From contig CAMDLH010000038.1 in the NCBI GenBank assembly GCA_945901405.1, positions 1 through 39,796 of the forward strand: 39,796 nucleotides of DNA, given 5' to 3'. A program made the translations under genes and the position numbers. Below the pieces are notes generated by a model. It was given only the letters and a program-made list of their open reading frames with translations. It was not told the origin of the DNA and made no database searches. The stretch comes from Bordetella parapertussis (GTDB taxonomy: Bacteria > Pseudomonadota > Gammaproteobacteria > Burkholderiales > SG8-41). Of this stretch, positions 16,596 through 24,446 are shown one piece after another. How positions within the stretch are numbered: position 1 is the stretch's first letter; the number at the start of each line of letters is the position of its first letter.

Positions 16596-18266
16596 ATGCC
16601 TTTCGTTCAAGCGCCGCCGCAACTGGGCAATCAATACGAAGCCGACCGCGTGTTGCGCCTGTATCTCGCGCGCACGCTGCCGCCGGAGATGTTGAGCGAA
16701 ATCCAGCCCGCGTTAAGGCACATGGGCGCGTTGGCGGGCGGCGAGCTCTACCGCTTTCAACTCGAGGATCGCGCCAACGAGCCCACACACGTGCCTTGGG
16801 ACGCATGGGGCAATCGCATCGACCGCATCGACGTGTCGCCGCTGTGGCGCGAGGCCGAGCGCATCGCGGCGGAGCAGGGCCTGATCGCCACCGCATACGA
16901 GCGGCGGCATGGCGAATTCTCGCGCGTGCATCAGTTCGCGCTGGTTTATTTGTTCGCGCCTTCGACGGATATTTACACCTGCCCGCTGGCGATGACGGAC
17001 GGTGCGGCGAAATCGCTGCTGGTTGCGGGCAATCAACCGTTGATTTCACGCGCCGTGCCGCATTTGACGAGCCGTGATCCGCGTGAATTCTGGACCAGCG
17101 GCCAGTGGATGACCGAAGCCATCGGCGGCTCCGATGTGGGATTGAGCGAAACCGTGGCGCGCAACGAAACCGGCGCATGGCGGCTCTATGGGCGCAAGTG
17201 GTTTACCTCGGCCATCACTTCGCAAATGGCGCTGACGCTGGCGCGCCCGGTGGGCAATCCCGCCGGCGGCAAGGGGCTCGCGTTGTTTTACGTCGAGACG
17301 CGCGATGCGCAGGGCCTGCCCAATCGCATCGTCGTCAATCGCCTGAAAGACAAACTCGGCACGCGCAAGGTGCCCACCGCCGAACTTGAACTCGAGGGCA
17401 CGCCGGCGCAGCTTGTCTACGGCACAACAGACGGCGTGCGCAACATCGCGCCCATGCTCAACATCACGCGCACCTGGAACGCGGTTACCGCCGTTGCGCT
17501 GATGCGGCGCGGCATCGCACTCGCGCGCGATTACGCGTACCGCCGCATTGCGTTCGGCGCGAAGTTGATCGACAAGCCGCTGCACGCCGACACGCTGGCG
17601 GGCATGCAGGCCGGATTTGAAGGCGCGTTTCACCTGGCGTTTTTCGTGGTTGAGTTGCTGGGCCGCGCCGAGGCCGGCAACGCGAGCGGCGTGCAAGCCG
17701 AACTGCTGCGCGTACTTACCCCGATCGCGAAATTAACCACCGCGCGGCAGGCGGTAGCCGTGCTCATCGAGGCCATCGAGTGCTTCGGCGGCGCGGGCTA
17801 CGTCGAAGACACAGGGTTGCCGCAACTGTTGCGCGACGCACAGGTGCTGCCGATCTGGGAGGGCACGACCAACGTGCTGGCGCTCGACACGCTGCGTGCG
17901 TTGCAGGGCGATCAAGGCATGAAGCTTTTGCAACGCGAGGCGGGCTACTTGCTGCAAGGCGTGCGCGAGCCCGCGTTGTTGCGGCTGTCGGCGCAAGCCG
18001 AGCGCGTGCTGGAGCAGGCTGGCGAGTGGCTTGCGGGCGCGATGAAAGAGGGCGAGCACGCGATGGAAGCAGGTGCGCGGCGTTTTGCCATGACGCTGGG
18101 CCGCGCGTTCGAGCTGGCGCTGCTACTGCGCCACGCGCAATGGACGCTCGAACACGAACAGGACGCCCGCGCCAGCGCCGCCGCCCGGCGCTTCGCGGCG
18201 CAGGGTATCAATCTGCTGGCGGCCATGCGCAATGAGGACGCATCTATTTTGGCGCGCGATGCGTAG
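16596..18266 (+). CDS. Acyl-CoA dehydrogenase family protein, AidB-like
   Basis: A 556-residue flavoprotein of the acyl-CoA dehydrogenase superfamily. The N-terminus (NQYEADRVLRLYLARTLP, ALAGGELY) and the length match AidB and its isovaleryl-CoA-dehydrogenase-like relatives rather than short acyl-CoA dehydrogenases. FAD-domain motifs are MTDGAAKSLL, QWMTEAIGGSDVG and GRKWFTSAI. The C-terminal helical domain has GGAGYVEDTGLPQLLRDA and PIWEGTTNVLALD, where AidB has a closely similar EDTRLPRL and IWEGSGN. The start at 16596 is needed for the conserved N-terminus, though no strong ribosome site is seen. A role in acyl-CoA oxidation or in stress defence are both possible; the neighbouring ligase and hydratase favour the first. 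Confidence 0.88.
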   Translation: MPFVQAPPQLGNQYEADRVLRLYLARTLPPEMLSEIQPALRHMGALAGGELYRFQLEDRANEPTHVPWDAWGNRIDRIDVSPLWREAERIAAEQGLIATAYERRHGEFSRVHQFALVYLFAPSTDIYTCPLAMTDGAAKSLLVAGNQPLISRAVPHLTSRDPREFWTSGQWMTEAIGGSDVGLSETVARNETGAWRLYGRKWFTSAITSQMALTLARPVGNPAGGKGLALFYVETRDAQGLPNRIVVNRLKDKLGTRKVPTAELELEGTPAQLVYGTTDGVRNIAPMLNITRTWNAVTAVALMRRGIALARDYAYRRIAFGAKLIDKPLHADTLAGMQAGFEGAFHLAFFVVELLGRAEAGNASGVQAELLRVLTPIAKLTTARQAVAVLIEAIECFGGAGYVEDTGLPQLLRDAQVLPIWEGTTNVLALDTLRALQGDQGMKLLQREAGYLLQGVREPALLRLSAQAERVLEQAGEWLAGAMKEGEHAMEAGARRFAMTLGRAFELALLLRHAQWTLEHEQDARASAAARRFAAQGINLLAAMRNEDASILARDA

Positions 18267-18275
18267 AGCACCGGG

Positions 18276-18644
18276 TTGCCCAAGATAACCGCATCGCGCA
18301 GGCAACAATCGCGCACCCTTAGATCGGGAATGACCGACGCCGAGCGTTTGTTGTGGCGTCAGTTACGGATGCGGCAGTTGGCGGCTTTCAAATTTCGGCG
18401 GCAGACTGTAATTGGGGCCTACACGGTTGAATTTGTATGCCTGAAGGCGGGATTGGTGATTGAGGTGGATGGTGGACAGCATGCTTCCGCCGTGGCGCAG
18501 GATGCGCGGCGTACCGCGGAGTTGGGCAAGCGGGGATATCGTGCTTTGAGATTCTGGAATAATGAAGTGCTGGGGAATATTGAAGGCGTGCTTACTGTTA
18601 TTGCAGGGGAGTTGGGTGTGGCGGGTGAACCACCCCCACCCTAG
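18276..18644 (+). CDS. DUF559 (endonuclease-like, Vsr fold) protein
   Basis: A 122-residue protein with the DUF559 pattern: SRTLRSGMTDAERLLWRQLR at the N-terminus, FKFRRQTVIGAYTVEFVCL, the acidic IEVDGGQHA motif and GYRALRFWNNEVLGNIEGVL. The VEF, EVDG and Q-x-H residues correspond to the PD-(D/E)XK-like nuclease core. I take the TTG at 18276 because the family's N-terminal helix is encoded before the first ATG (18330). The last codons (PPPP-stop) lie inside the left arm of an inverted repeat, so the C-terminus may have been replaced by repeat insertion. Its role is unknown. Such genes are often isolated and near repeats, as here. Confidence 0.82.
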   Translation: MPKITASRRQQSRTLRSGMTDAERLLWRQLRMRQLAAFKFRRQTVIGAYTVEFVCLKAGLVIEVDGGQHASAVAQDARRTAELGKRGYRALRFWNNEVLGNIEGVLTVIAGELGVAGEPPPP

Positions 18645-18734
18645 CCCTCCCCCTGAAGGGGAGGGAATTCCACTGTAATGTGCACACTATGAAGCTCCTT
18701 CCCCTTCAGGGGGAAGGCTGGGATGGGGGTGGTT
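18628..18734. repeat. Large imperfect inverted repeat (REP-like)
   Basis: Left arm 18628-18665 and right arm 18697-18734, 38 bases each and nearly reverse complementary. Both contain AACCACCCCCA and the inner CCCCCTGAAGGGG palindrome. They surround a 31-base spacer. The left arm overlaps the end of the DUF559 gene, and the right arm ends about 40 bases before the acyl-CoA ligase start. The left arm shares the CACCCTAGCCCT core with the element at 11369-11469. A transcript could fold into a strong hairpin that insulates the two genes; no T-run follows it. Confidence 0.85.
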
Positions 18735-18772
18735 GCAAACACAACCAACACGATCAACCAAAGGAGAAAACC

Positions 18773-20383
18773 ATGCAAGGCACAATGATGAATTTTCCGC
18801 TTACGCTCACGCATCTGCTGGAGCGCGCGGGGCGGTTGTTTGGCGACAGCGAGATCGTTTCTCGTTTGCCTGATAAATCGTTGCATCGTTACCGCTATCG
18901 TGATTTTCACCGGCGGGCTTGTGCGCTGGGTGGGGCGTTGCAGAAGCTGGAGCTGAAAAAAGGCGAGCGCGTGGCGACGCTGATGTGGAACCACTACGCG
19001 CATCTGGAGGCGTACTTCGCCGCGCCTTGCGCGGGCGGCGTGCTGCACACGTTGAATCTGCGGCTGCATCCGGACGACATCGCTTACATTGCCAACCATG
19101 CGCGCGACCGCTTTTTGATTGTCGATGATGTGTTGTTGCCGCTCTTCGAAAAATTCCGCGCGCAGGTGAAGTTCGAGCGCGTTTTCGTGGTGCCGCTCTC
19201 TGGGAAGCCCGTGCCTTCGGGCTATGACGATTACGAACAATTGCTGGCGGGCGCGCCCGCGTTCAAGGCGCCGTTGCTGGATGAGAACGACGCCGCGGGC
19301 ATGTGTTACACCTCCGGCACCACGGGCAAGCCCAAGGGTGTGGTCTACTCGCACCGCTCGACCGTGCTGCACGCGCTGGCGACATCCACGGTTGATTACA
19401 TGGGGCTTTCCAATAGCGACACGCTGTGCCCGATCGTGCCGATGTTTCATGTCAACGCCTGGGGGCTGCCTTACACGGCAACCATGATGGGCGCGAAGAT
19501 TGCGTTTCCCGGCCCGCATCTGGACGCGATTAGTTTGCTTGATCTTTATGCGTCGGAGGGCGTGACGGTGTCGGCGGGTGTGCCGACGATCTGGATGGGC
19601 ATGCAGCAGGCGCTGGAAAAAGAACCCGCGCGCTGGAAACTCGCGCCGGGCTTGCGCATGATTTGCGGCGGTGCCGCGGCGCCGGAGTCGATGATTCGCG
19701 CGTTCGATAAATTCGGCCTGCGCGTGATTCACGGCTGGGGCATGACGGAAACCTCGCCGCTGGGTGCGATCAATTTCATCAAGCGCGAGTTGACCGGCTT
19801 GAACGCGGATGAAACTTACGCGGTGCGCGCGAAGCAGGGCGTGCCGCCGCCGTTCGTGGAGTTGCGCACCATGAGTGAAAACGGTGAGGCACCGTGGGAC
19901 GGCAAATCGATGGGGGAGCTGCAGATACGCGGGCCGTGGGTGGCATCCGGCTATCACGAGTTGCCGGCGGAAGCGGACAAGTGGACGGATGATGGTTGGT
20001 TTCGCACCGGCGACATCGCGATCATCGACGCGCACGGCTACATGAAAATCGCCGACCGGGTGAAAGACCTGGTGAAGTCCGGTGGCGAATGGATCAGCTC
20101 GGTTGATCTGGAAAACGCGCTGGTGGCGCACTCGGCGGTGCAGGAGGCGGCGGTGATCGCCGTGCCGCATCCGAAGTGGGACGAGCGCCCGGTGGCAGTG
20201 GTGGTGCTGAAAGCCGGCAAGAGCGCGACGGCGGATGAGCTACGCGCGCATCTGGCGCCGACATTCGCCAAATTCTGGCTGCCGGATGAAGTGAAATTTG
20301 TAGATTCGATACCGAAAACCTCGACGGGAAAGATGCTCAAGGCTACACTACGCGAGCAATACCAGAATCTCTTCACCCAATAG
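18773..20383 (+). CDS. AMP-binding acyl-CoA ligase (fatty-acid-CoA ligase family)
   Basis: A 536-residue adenylate-forming enzyme that would activate a carboxylic acid with ATP and join it to CoA. The phosphate-binding loop YTSGTTGKPKGV is at about 179-190, followed by the A5 motif GWGMTETSPLG, A7 GWFRTGD and the catalytic-lysine motif TSTGKMLK near the C-terminus. The start at 18773 follows AAGGAG by six bases; the frame runs open upstream into repeat DNA, which is not coding. The sequence resembles medium/long-chain acyl-CoA synthetases of about 540 residues. Eleven bases separate it from the DsbA-like gene, so they are probably cotranscribed. Confidence 0.92.
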   Translation: MQGTMMNFPLTLTHLLERAGRLFGDSEIVSRLPDKSLHRYRYRDFHRRACALGGALQKLELKKGERVATLMWNHYAHLEAYFAAPCAGGVLHTLNLRLHPDDIAYIANHARDRFLIVDDVLLPLFEKFRAQVKFERVFVVPLSGKPVPSGYDDYEQLLAGAPAFKAPLLDENDAAGMCYTSGTTGKPKGVVYSHRSTVLHALATSTVDYMGLSNSDTLCPIVPMFHVNAWGLPYTATMMGAKIAFPGPHLDAISLLDLYASEGVTVSAGVPTIWMGMQQALEKEPARWKLAPGLRMICGGAAAPESMIRAFDKFGLRVIHGWGMTETSPLGAINFIKRELTGLNADETYAVRAKQGVPPPFVELRTMSENGEAPWDGKSMGELQIRGPWVASGYHELPAEADKWTDDGWFRTGDIAIIDAHGYMKIADRVKDLVKSGGEWISSVDLENALVAHSAVQEAAVIAVPHPKWDERPVAVVVLKAGKSATADELRAHLAPTFAKFWLPDEVKFVDSIPKTSTGKMLKATLREQYQNLFTQ

Positions 20384-20394
20384 CCGAGGCCGCA

Positions 20395-21075
20395 ATGACA
20401 CAGCAAATCGATCTGCAAATCGACGTCGTTTCCGACGTGGTTTGACCGTGGTGTTTCATCGGCAAGCGCAAACTCGAAATCGCGCTTGAGCAACTGAAAA
20501 AACAGTCGCCCGATGTAAAGCCGGCCGTGCGCTGGCTGCCGTTTCAACTCAATCCTGATCTGCCGGCGGAAGGCATTCCGCGCAGCGAATATATCGCGCG
20601 CAAGTTCGGCGCGCGCGGCAAGGGCAATTACGACCGTGTCGCGGGCGTGGGCAAAACCATCGGCATTGACTTTGCCTTCGACAAGATCGAGGTGCAACCT
20701 AATACGCTCATCGCACACCGCCTGCTGCACTATGCGGATATGAATGGCGCGCAGGATGCGGTGGCGAACGAGTTGTTCGATGCGTATTTCATCAATGGCG
20801 CGAATCTCACCGATATCGACACGCTCGCTGACATCGGCGCGCGCGCCGGTCTCGAACGCGCGGCGCTGCGCACGTGGCTCGCCAGCGATGCGGATCGCGA
20901 CACCGTGAGCCAGGGCGACATCGAGGCGCGCAGCGCGGGCATCGGCGGCGTGCCGTTTTTCATCTTCAATCGCAAGGTGGGCGTGTCGGGCGCGCAGGAT
21001 CCGGAGGCGCTGCTGGATGCGATGATGCAGGCGATGCAGGCGATGCAGGATCCGGTAGCCGCGTCGGGCGGTTGA
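20395..21075 (+). CDS. DsbA/FrnE-family thiol oxidoreductase with in-frame TGA at the active-site cysteine (candidate selenoprotein)
   Basis: Read through one TGA, this gives a 226-residue thioredoxin-fold protein of the DsbA/FrnE (2-hydroxychromene-2-carboxylate isomerase-like) family. The ATG at 20395 has GAGG five bases upstream. Codons 1-16 encode a first strand ending VSDVV. Codon 17 is TGA (20443-20445), and then PWCFIGKRKLE follows. Family members read VVCPWC(Y/F)IGKR here, so TGA replaces the first Cys of CPWC, giving UPWC with C20 as the resolving Cys. The rest is intact and typical: WLPFQLNPDLP, NTLIAHRLLHYA, FDAYFINGANL and the cis-Pro loop GVPFFIFN. No stop occurs in the next 209 codons. 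Selenocysteine insertion is the best explanation; a nonsense mutation or sequencing error is the alternative. A GTG start at 20527 would lose the active site. Confidence 0.75.
20463..20488 (+). promoter_or_regulatory. Candidate bacterial SECIS hairpin
   Basis: CAAGCGC (20463-20469) pairs perfectly with GCGCTTG (20482-20488) around a 12-base loop. The loop begins 24 bases after the in-frame TGA, within the distance range known for bacterial SECIS elements. The loop starts AAACTCG, so it lacks the G usually found in its first two positions. The hairpin lies inside codons 23-32 of the DsbA-like gene. Folding was judged by eye. Confidence 0.4.
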
Positions 21076-21103
21076 CTTTACAAAACCGATTTGCCACAGA
21101 TGT

Positions 21104-21154
21104 CACGGAGGAACACAGAGAAATTTCGGAGTGTTTTTCTCTGTGTCCTCCGTG
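21104..21154. repeat. Inverted repeat, CACGGAGG...ACACAGAGA type
   Basis: CACGGAGGAACACAGAGAAA (21104-21123) is nearly the reverse complement of 21136-21154 (TTCTCTGTGTCCTCCGTG), with a one-base bulge. It would form an 18-bp stem with a short loop. It lies between the DsbA-like gene and the CoA transferase gene. There is no T-run, but it could act as an RNA-stabilising or insulating hairpin. Palindromes of this kind are dispersed repeats in many bacteria. Confidence 0.8.
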
Positions 21155-21181
21155 GCTGATTCTTGACGTTCGCTTTTCCTC

Positions 21182-22372
21182 ATGACACACCCGCTCTCCG
21201 GCGTACGCATCCTCGAACTCGGCCAGATCATCGCCGGCACCTATGGCTGTCAGGTGTTGTCCGACTTGGGGGCGGAGGTCATCAAGATCGAAACGCCGGA
21301 GGGCGACCTCGGCCGCATCCCCTCGGTGGCACCGTACAAGGGTGTGAGCGCGCTGTTTCTCACTTTCAATCGCAATAAAAAAAGCGTGGTCATCAATCTG
21401 AAAACGGATGAGGGCCGCGCGCTGTTCTACGATCTGGTGAAAGTGTCGGATGTGGTGCTCGATAATTTTCGCGCCGGCGTTTTGCAGCGCTTGAAGGTGG
21501 ATTACCCGACACTGTCGGCGATCAACCCGCGCATCATTCAGTGTTCGGTCACGGGCTTCGGCTCCGAGGGCGCATACAAGGATTTCCCCGCGCTTGATCT
21601 GGTGATACAGGCGATCAGCGGTTATCTTTCGATCACCGGCGAGCCGGGCCGCGCGCCCGCGCGCGTGGGCATACCGCTGGCGGATTTGTCGGGCGGCATT
21701 TTTTCTTGTGAAGCGGTGCTCGCCGCGCTTTACGCGCGCGAGCGCACGGGCAAGGGTTCGCGCGTCGAGACCTCGATGTTCGATGGCATGCTTAACCTCT
21801 TGAGCTACATGGCCACGCATTATCTGACGGCGGGCGAGATACCCACGCCGCAAGGCTCCGCGCATGAGTTTTCCGTGCCGTGGCAGGCGTTCCAGGCGCA
21901 AGATGGTTATCTGGTCATCGCCACGCGGCAGGAAATTTTCTGGAAGAAACTTTGCGCCGTGCTGGAACGCCCGGAGCTTGCCGATGATGCGCGTTTCGCC
22001 ACCAATCCCGCGCGGCTTGAGCATCGCGAAATATTGATACCGCTGCTTGAAGGCATCATGCGCGGCAAGACGGTGAAGGCGTGGCTTGCGAAGCTCTATG
22101 CCGCCGAAGTGCCCGCCGCGCCGGTGAATGATCTCGAAGGCGCTTTCGGCGAGCCGCCGGTGGCGGAGAACGAGATGATCGTCGAATACGATCATCCGCA
22201 AGTGGGCCGCGTGCGCATGCCGGGAAATCCGATTAAATTCGCGGGTGCGGGCAAGACGATATCGAATCCCGCACCGCTGCTGGGTGAACATACCGATTCG
22301 GTATTGAGCGGGCTGCTACGATTGACGCCTGTGCGCATCAGCGCTTTGCGTGAACAAGGCGTTATTAAATAA
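21182..22372 (+). CDS. Family III CoA transferase (CaiB/BaiF)
   Basis: A 396-residue enzyme that would move CoA between carboxylic acids. It opens with the family pattern LSGVRILELGQIIAGTYGCQVLSDLGAEVIKIE. D168 in GIPLADLSGG is the expected nucleophilic aspartate. NRNKKSVVINLK and the PRIIQCSVTGFGSEG loop are also present. Length is typical for the family. It lies after the DsbA-like gene and 35 bases before the MaoC gene, and probably provides CoA esters to it. The acid is unknown. Confidence 0.92.
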   Translation: MTHPLSGVRILELGQIIAGTYGCQVLSDLGAEVIKIETPEGDLGRIPSVAPYKGVSALFLTFNRNKKSVVINLKTDEGRALFYDLVKVSDVVLDNFRAGVLQRLKVDYPTLSAINPRIIQCSVTGFGSEGAYKDFPALDLVIQAISGYLSITGEPGRAPARVGIPLADLSGGIFSCEAVLAALYARERTGKGSRVETSMFDGMLNLLSYMATHYLTAGEIPTPQGSAHEFSVPWQAFQAQDGYLVIATRQEIFWKKLCAVLERPELADDARFATNPARLEHREILIPLLEGIMRGKTVKAWLAKLYAAEVPAAPVNDLEGAFGEPPVAENEMIVEYDHPQVGRVRMPGNPIKFAGAGKTISNPAPLLGEHTDSVLSGLLRLTPVRISALREQGVIK

Positions 22373-22375
22373 TCG

Positions 22376-22393
22376 TTTAAAAACAATAATTTA
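22376..22393 (+). promoter_or_regulatory. Copy of recurrent AT-rich boundary motif
   Basis: TTTAAAAACAATAATTTA, 16 of 18 positions identical to the copy at 6121-6138. It is in the gap between the CoA transferase stop and the MaoC start (22408) and oriented towards MaoC. Confidence 0.35.
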
Positions 22394-22407
22394 CAGAGGT
22401 TCGTAAG

Positions 22408-22857
22408 ATGAGAGGCTTATACTGGGAAGAGTGGGACATCGGCGCTGAGTTCGTCAGCCCGGCGCGCACCGTGACCGAATCCGATATTGTCCAATTCGCG
22501 GGTTTGTCGGGCGACTACAACCCGCTGCACGTGAACGAGGAGTATTGCAAGACCACCCAATTCGGCACGCGCATCGCGCACGGGCCGCTGGTTTATGCGA
22601 TTGCCGCTGGGCTGTTGTTTCAACTGCATTTGTACGACGACACGCTGATCGCGTTTTTGGGGTTCGAGAATCTGAAGTTCACAGCGCCGGTGAAGGCGGG
22701 CGACACCATACACGCTAAAATAAAAGTGCTCGAAAAACGCGAAAGCTCGCGCGCCGACCGCGGCGTGATGAAGCGCGAGTTGAAGGTTTACAATCAGCGC
22801 GGAGAAATGGTGCAGGACGCGGTGCAGGCGTTTTTGCTTAAACGCAAACCCGCTTGA
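22408..22857 (+). CDS. MaoC-family dehydratase (hot-dog fold enoyl-CoA hydratase-like)
   Basis: A 149-residue hot-dog-fold protein. The hydratase-2 motif is AGLSGDYNPLHVN, with D36, N38 and H41 as the expected catalytic positions, followed by the central FGTRIAHGPLV helix. This arrangement matches MaoC/R-hydratase proteins, which add water to enoyl-CoA or dehydrate hydroxyacyl-CoA. A GAGG site lies upstream of the ATG. Context with the CoA transferase and acyl-CoA ligase supports a step in acyl-CoA breakdown. Some close relatives act on mesaconyl-CoA or methylmalyl-CoA; that cannot be separated by eye. Confidence 0.9.
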   Translation: MRGLYWEEWDIGAEFVSPARTVTESDIVQFAGLSGDYNPLHVNEEYCKTTQFGTRIAHGPLVYAIAAGLLFQLHLYDDTLIAFLGFENLKFTAPVKAGDTIHAKIKVLEKRESSRADRGVMKRELKVYNQRGEMVQDAVQAFLLKRKPA

Positions 22858-22884
22858 CCGCGCGCCAACAGGGAGCGAACTGAC

Positions 22885-24432
22885 ATGGCACTAAACTGGT
22901 TGCCCGGCCGCAAGATCGATCATCCGATGGCCGACATGAAAAGAGCGCGCGAGATGGTCGATGGCCTGTCGCGCGGAGATTACGTGCGCGCACTCGAGGA
23001 AATCGTGTCGTGGCTGGAGTCGATTAATCTCGAGGCCGCGTTCAAACTCGAGTACCGGCTGGAACTGCTCGATCTGATCGAGCGCGGTGCCAAGCCGCAT
23101 TGGGGCGCGGTGTCCACGGAGTATCTCGACGCGCCGCGCCTGCAAAAGCAATACGAAAGCAAGCTGTGGACCGCATACTTCGTGTTCTGGAAGATGCTCG
23201 GCGATTCGTACCTGCGCTGTCTGAAGCAATATCAATCTGGCCAGGCCGATGGCGGCACGGAGAAATCGCTGCCGATGATCGTGGGGCGCGCGCTGCGTTC
23301 GCTCACGGTGCAAATCAAGTGGCGCTTGCTGCGCTATGACACCGTCGAAGAGCGCGTGTGGAACGACATTGGCGGCACGTATGCGTTTGCCGAGAGCCAC
23401 GGCTTTGCCAATAAGCGAGCCACGATTTACCCCGGCGCCCACGGCGAGGCCAGCGCACAGGAAGAATTGCTCAAGGCGTTGTTGCTCGTGGTGTCCTCGC
23501 CGGATGCGTTATCGCCGGATAAATTGCAGATCGCCGAGCGCGTGATCGCGCACGTCGCGCGCAAGGGTGAAGTGGATTCCATGCGCACCGCGGGCTGCGG
23601 CTTTTATTACGATCTGGCCATGCACACCGGGCCGGCGCGCGTGTTCAAGGGCATGCGCATGGGCAACTCGGTGCGCTTTTTCGGGCCGGGCGGCGGGCGC
23701 AAGGCGCTGAACGAGATCGCGCAGGCCATCAACGAAAAAGGCGGCGTGCCCGAGGATCTCAACCTCGGCGGCAAGTTTGATAAACAAGTCGTGATGAGCG
23801 TGGTGATGCACATCGGCCGCTATTGGTCGGAGACCCCGCCGGAGCGCCGCTCGCCGCGGCTTGATCTGGTGACGCGGCTGACCGTGGTGCCGGGCTTTAA
23901 CGCCGCGGTGTCGTGGATCAACTCGGAGATCGATGGAGATTCGCTGGTGTTCGTGGTTCCCGCCAATTCCGAAAGCTGGGTCGTCGCCAACGCGAGCGAC
24001 GGCGGCTACGGCGCCACCGTGCCCACCAGCAAGGGCGACTGGCTCAAGGTGGGCGCGCTGGTGGGGCTGCGCGCCGAAGGCCAGCCGGTGTCGCGCGCGG
24101 GCATACTGCGGCGCACCAGCCGCGACAAGGATAACCAGCGGCGCGTCGGCATCGAGGTGCTGAGCAAGGTCGCGATACCCGCACGCTTTGTGTTGGCTAA
24201 CGGCGACAAACCCGCCGTGCCTTCGGGGAATGCTCCAAATGCCTTGCTGCTCAACAGCAAGCCGGATGCCAATGGGCAAATCAAATTGCTGTTACGCGCG
24301 GGCAGCTACGCCGCGGGCAAACCGGCGCACATGTTCGTGCGCGGCAAGGGCTACCTGGTAACGCCGATCGCGGCGCAGGAAGAAGGCGACGATTTCGATC
24401 TGGCCTCGTTCAAAATCGTCAAGCCGTTGTAA
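22885..24432 (+). CDS. Conserved protein with a PilZ-like C-terminal domain
   Basis: A 515-residue protein, with a GGGAG ribosome site upstream. Residues 1-300 are mostly helical with no motif I recognise (WLESINLEAAFKLEYRLELLDLIERG, WRLLRYDTVEERVWNDIG). The C-terminal part holds RRSPR at 321-325 and NASDGG at 369-374, the two short motifs (RxxxR and D/N-x-S-x-x-G) by which PilZ domains bind cyclic di-GMP, and then LVGLRAEG and RRVGIEVLS strands. The spacing between them is longer than usual because of an insert. It would be a cytoplasmic c-di-GMP effector of an atypical kind. It follows the MaoC gene by 27 bases but seems unrelated in function. Confidence 0.6.
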   Translation: MALNWLPGRKIDHPMADMKRAREMVDGLSRGDYVRALEEIVSWLESINLEAAFKLEYRLELLDLIERGAKPHWGAVSTEYLDAPRLQKQYESKLWTAYFVFWKMLGDSYLRCLKQYQSGQADGGTEKSLPMIVGRALRSLTVQIKWRLLRYDTVEERVWNDIGGTYAFAESHGFANKRATIYPGAHGEASAQEELLKALLLVVSSPDALSPDKLQIAERVIAHVARKGEVDSMRTAGCGFYYDLAMHTGPARVFKGMRMGNSVRFFGPGGGRKALNEIAQAINEKGGVPEDLNLGGKFDKQVVMSVVMHIGRYWSETPPERRSPRLDLVTRLTVVPGFNAAVSWINSEIDGDSLVFVVPANSESWVVANASDGGYGATVPTSKGDWLKVGALVGLRAEGQPVSRAGILRRTSRDKDNQRRVGIEVLSKVAIPARFVLANGDKPAVPSGNAPNALLLNSKPDANGQIKLLLRAGSYAAGKPAHMFVRGKGYLVTPIAAQEEGDDFDLASFKIVKPL

Positions 24433-24446
24433 ATCGCGCTAACGCG

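Noticed and set aside
20443..20445. TGA read as tryptophan through an alternative genetic code
   Set aside because: TGA is used as a true stop by many genes here, including ATGA overlaps, and the family residue at this position is Cys, not Trp.
21024..21050. Three 9-base repeats GATGCAGGC near the end of the DsbA-like gene
   Set aside because: They encode a short MQA repeat in a variable C-terminal tail and look like ordinary slippage.
20527..21075. Short DsbA-like gene starting at GTG 20527
   Set aside because: It lacks the active-site strand and motif that are encoded intact upstream through the TGA, and has no ribosome site; the longer reading is better supported.
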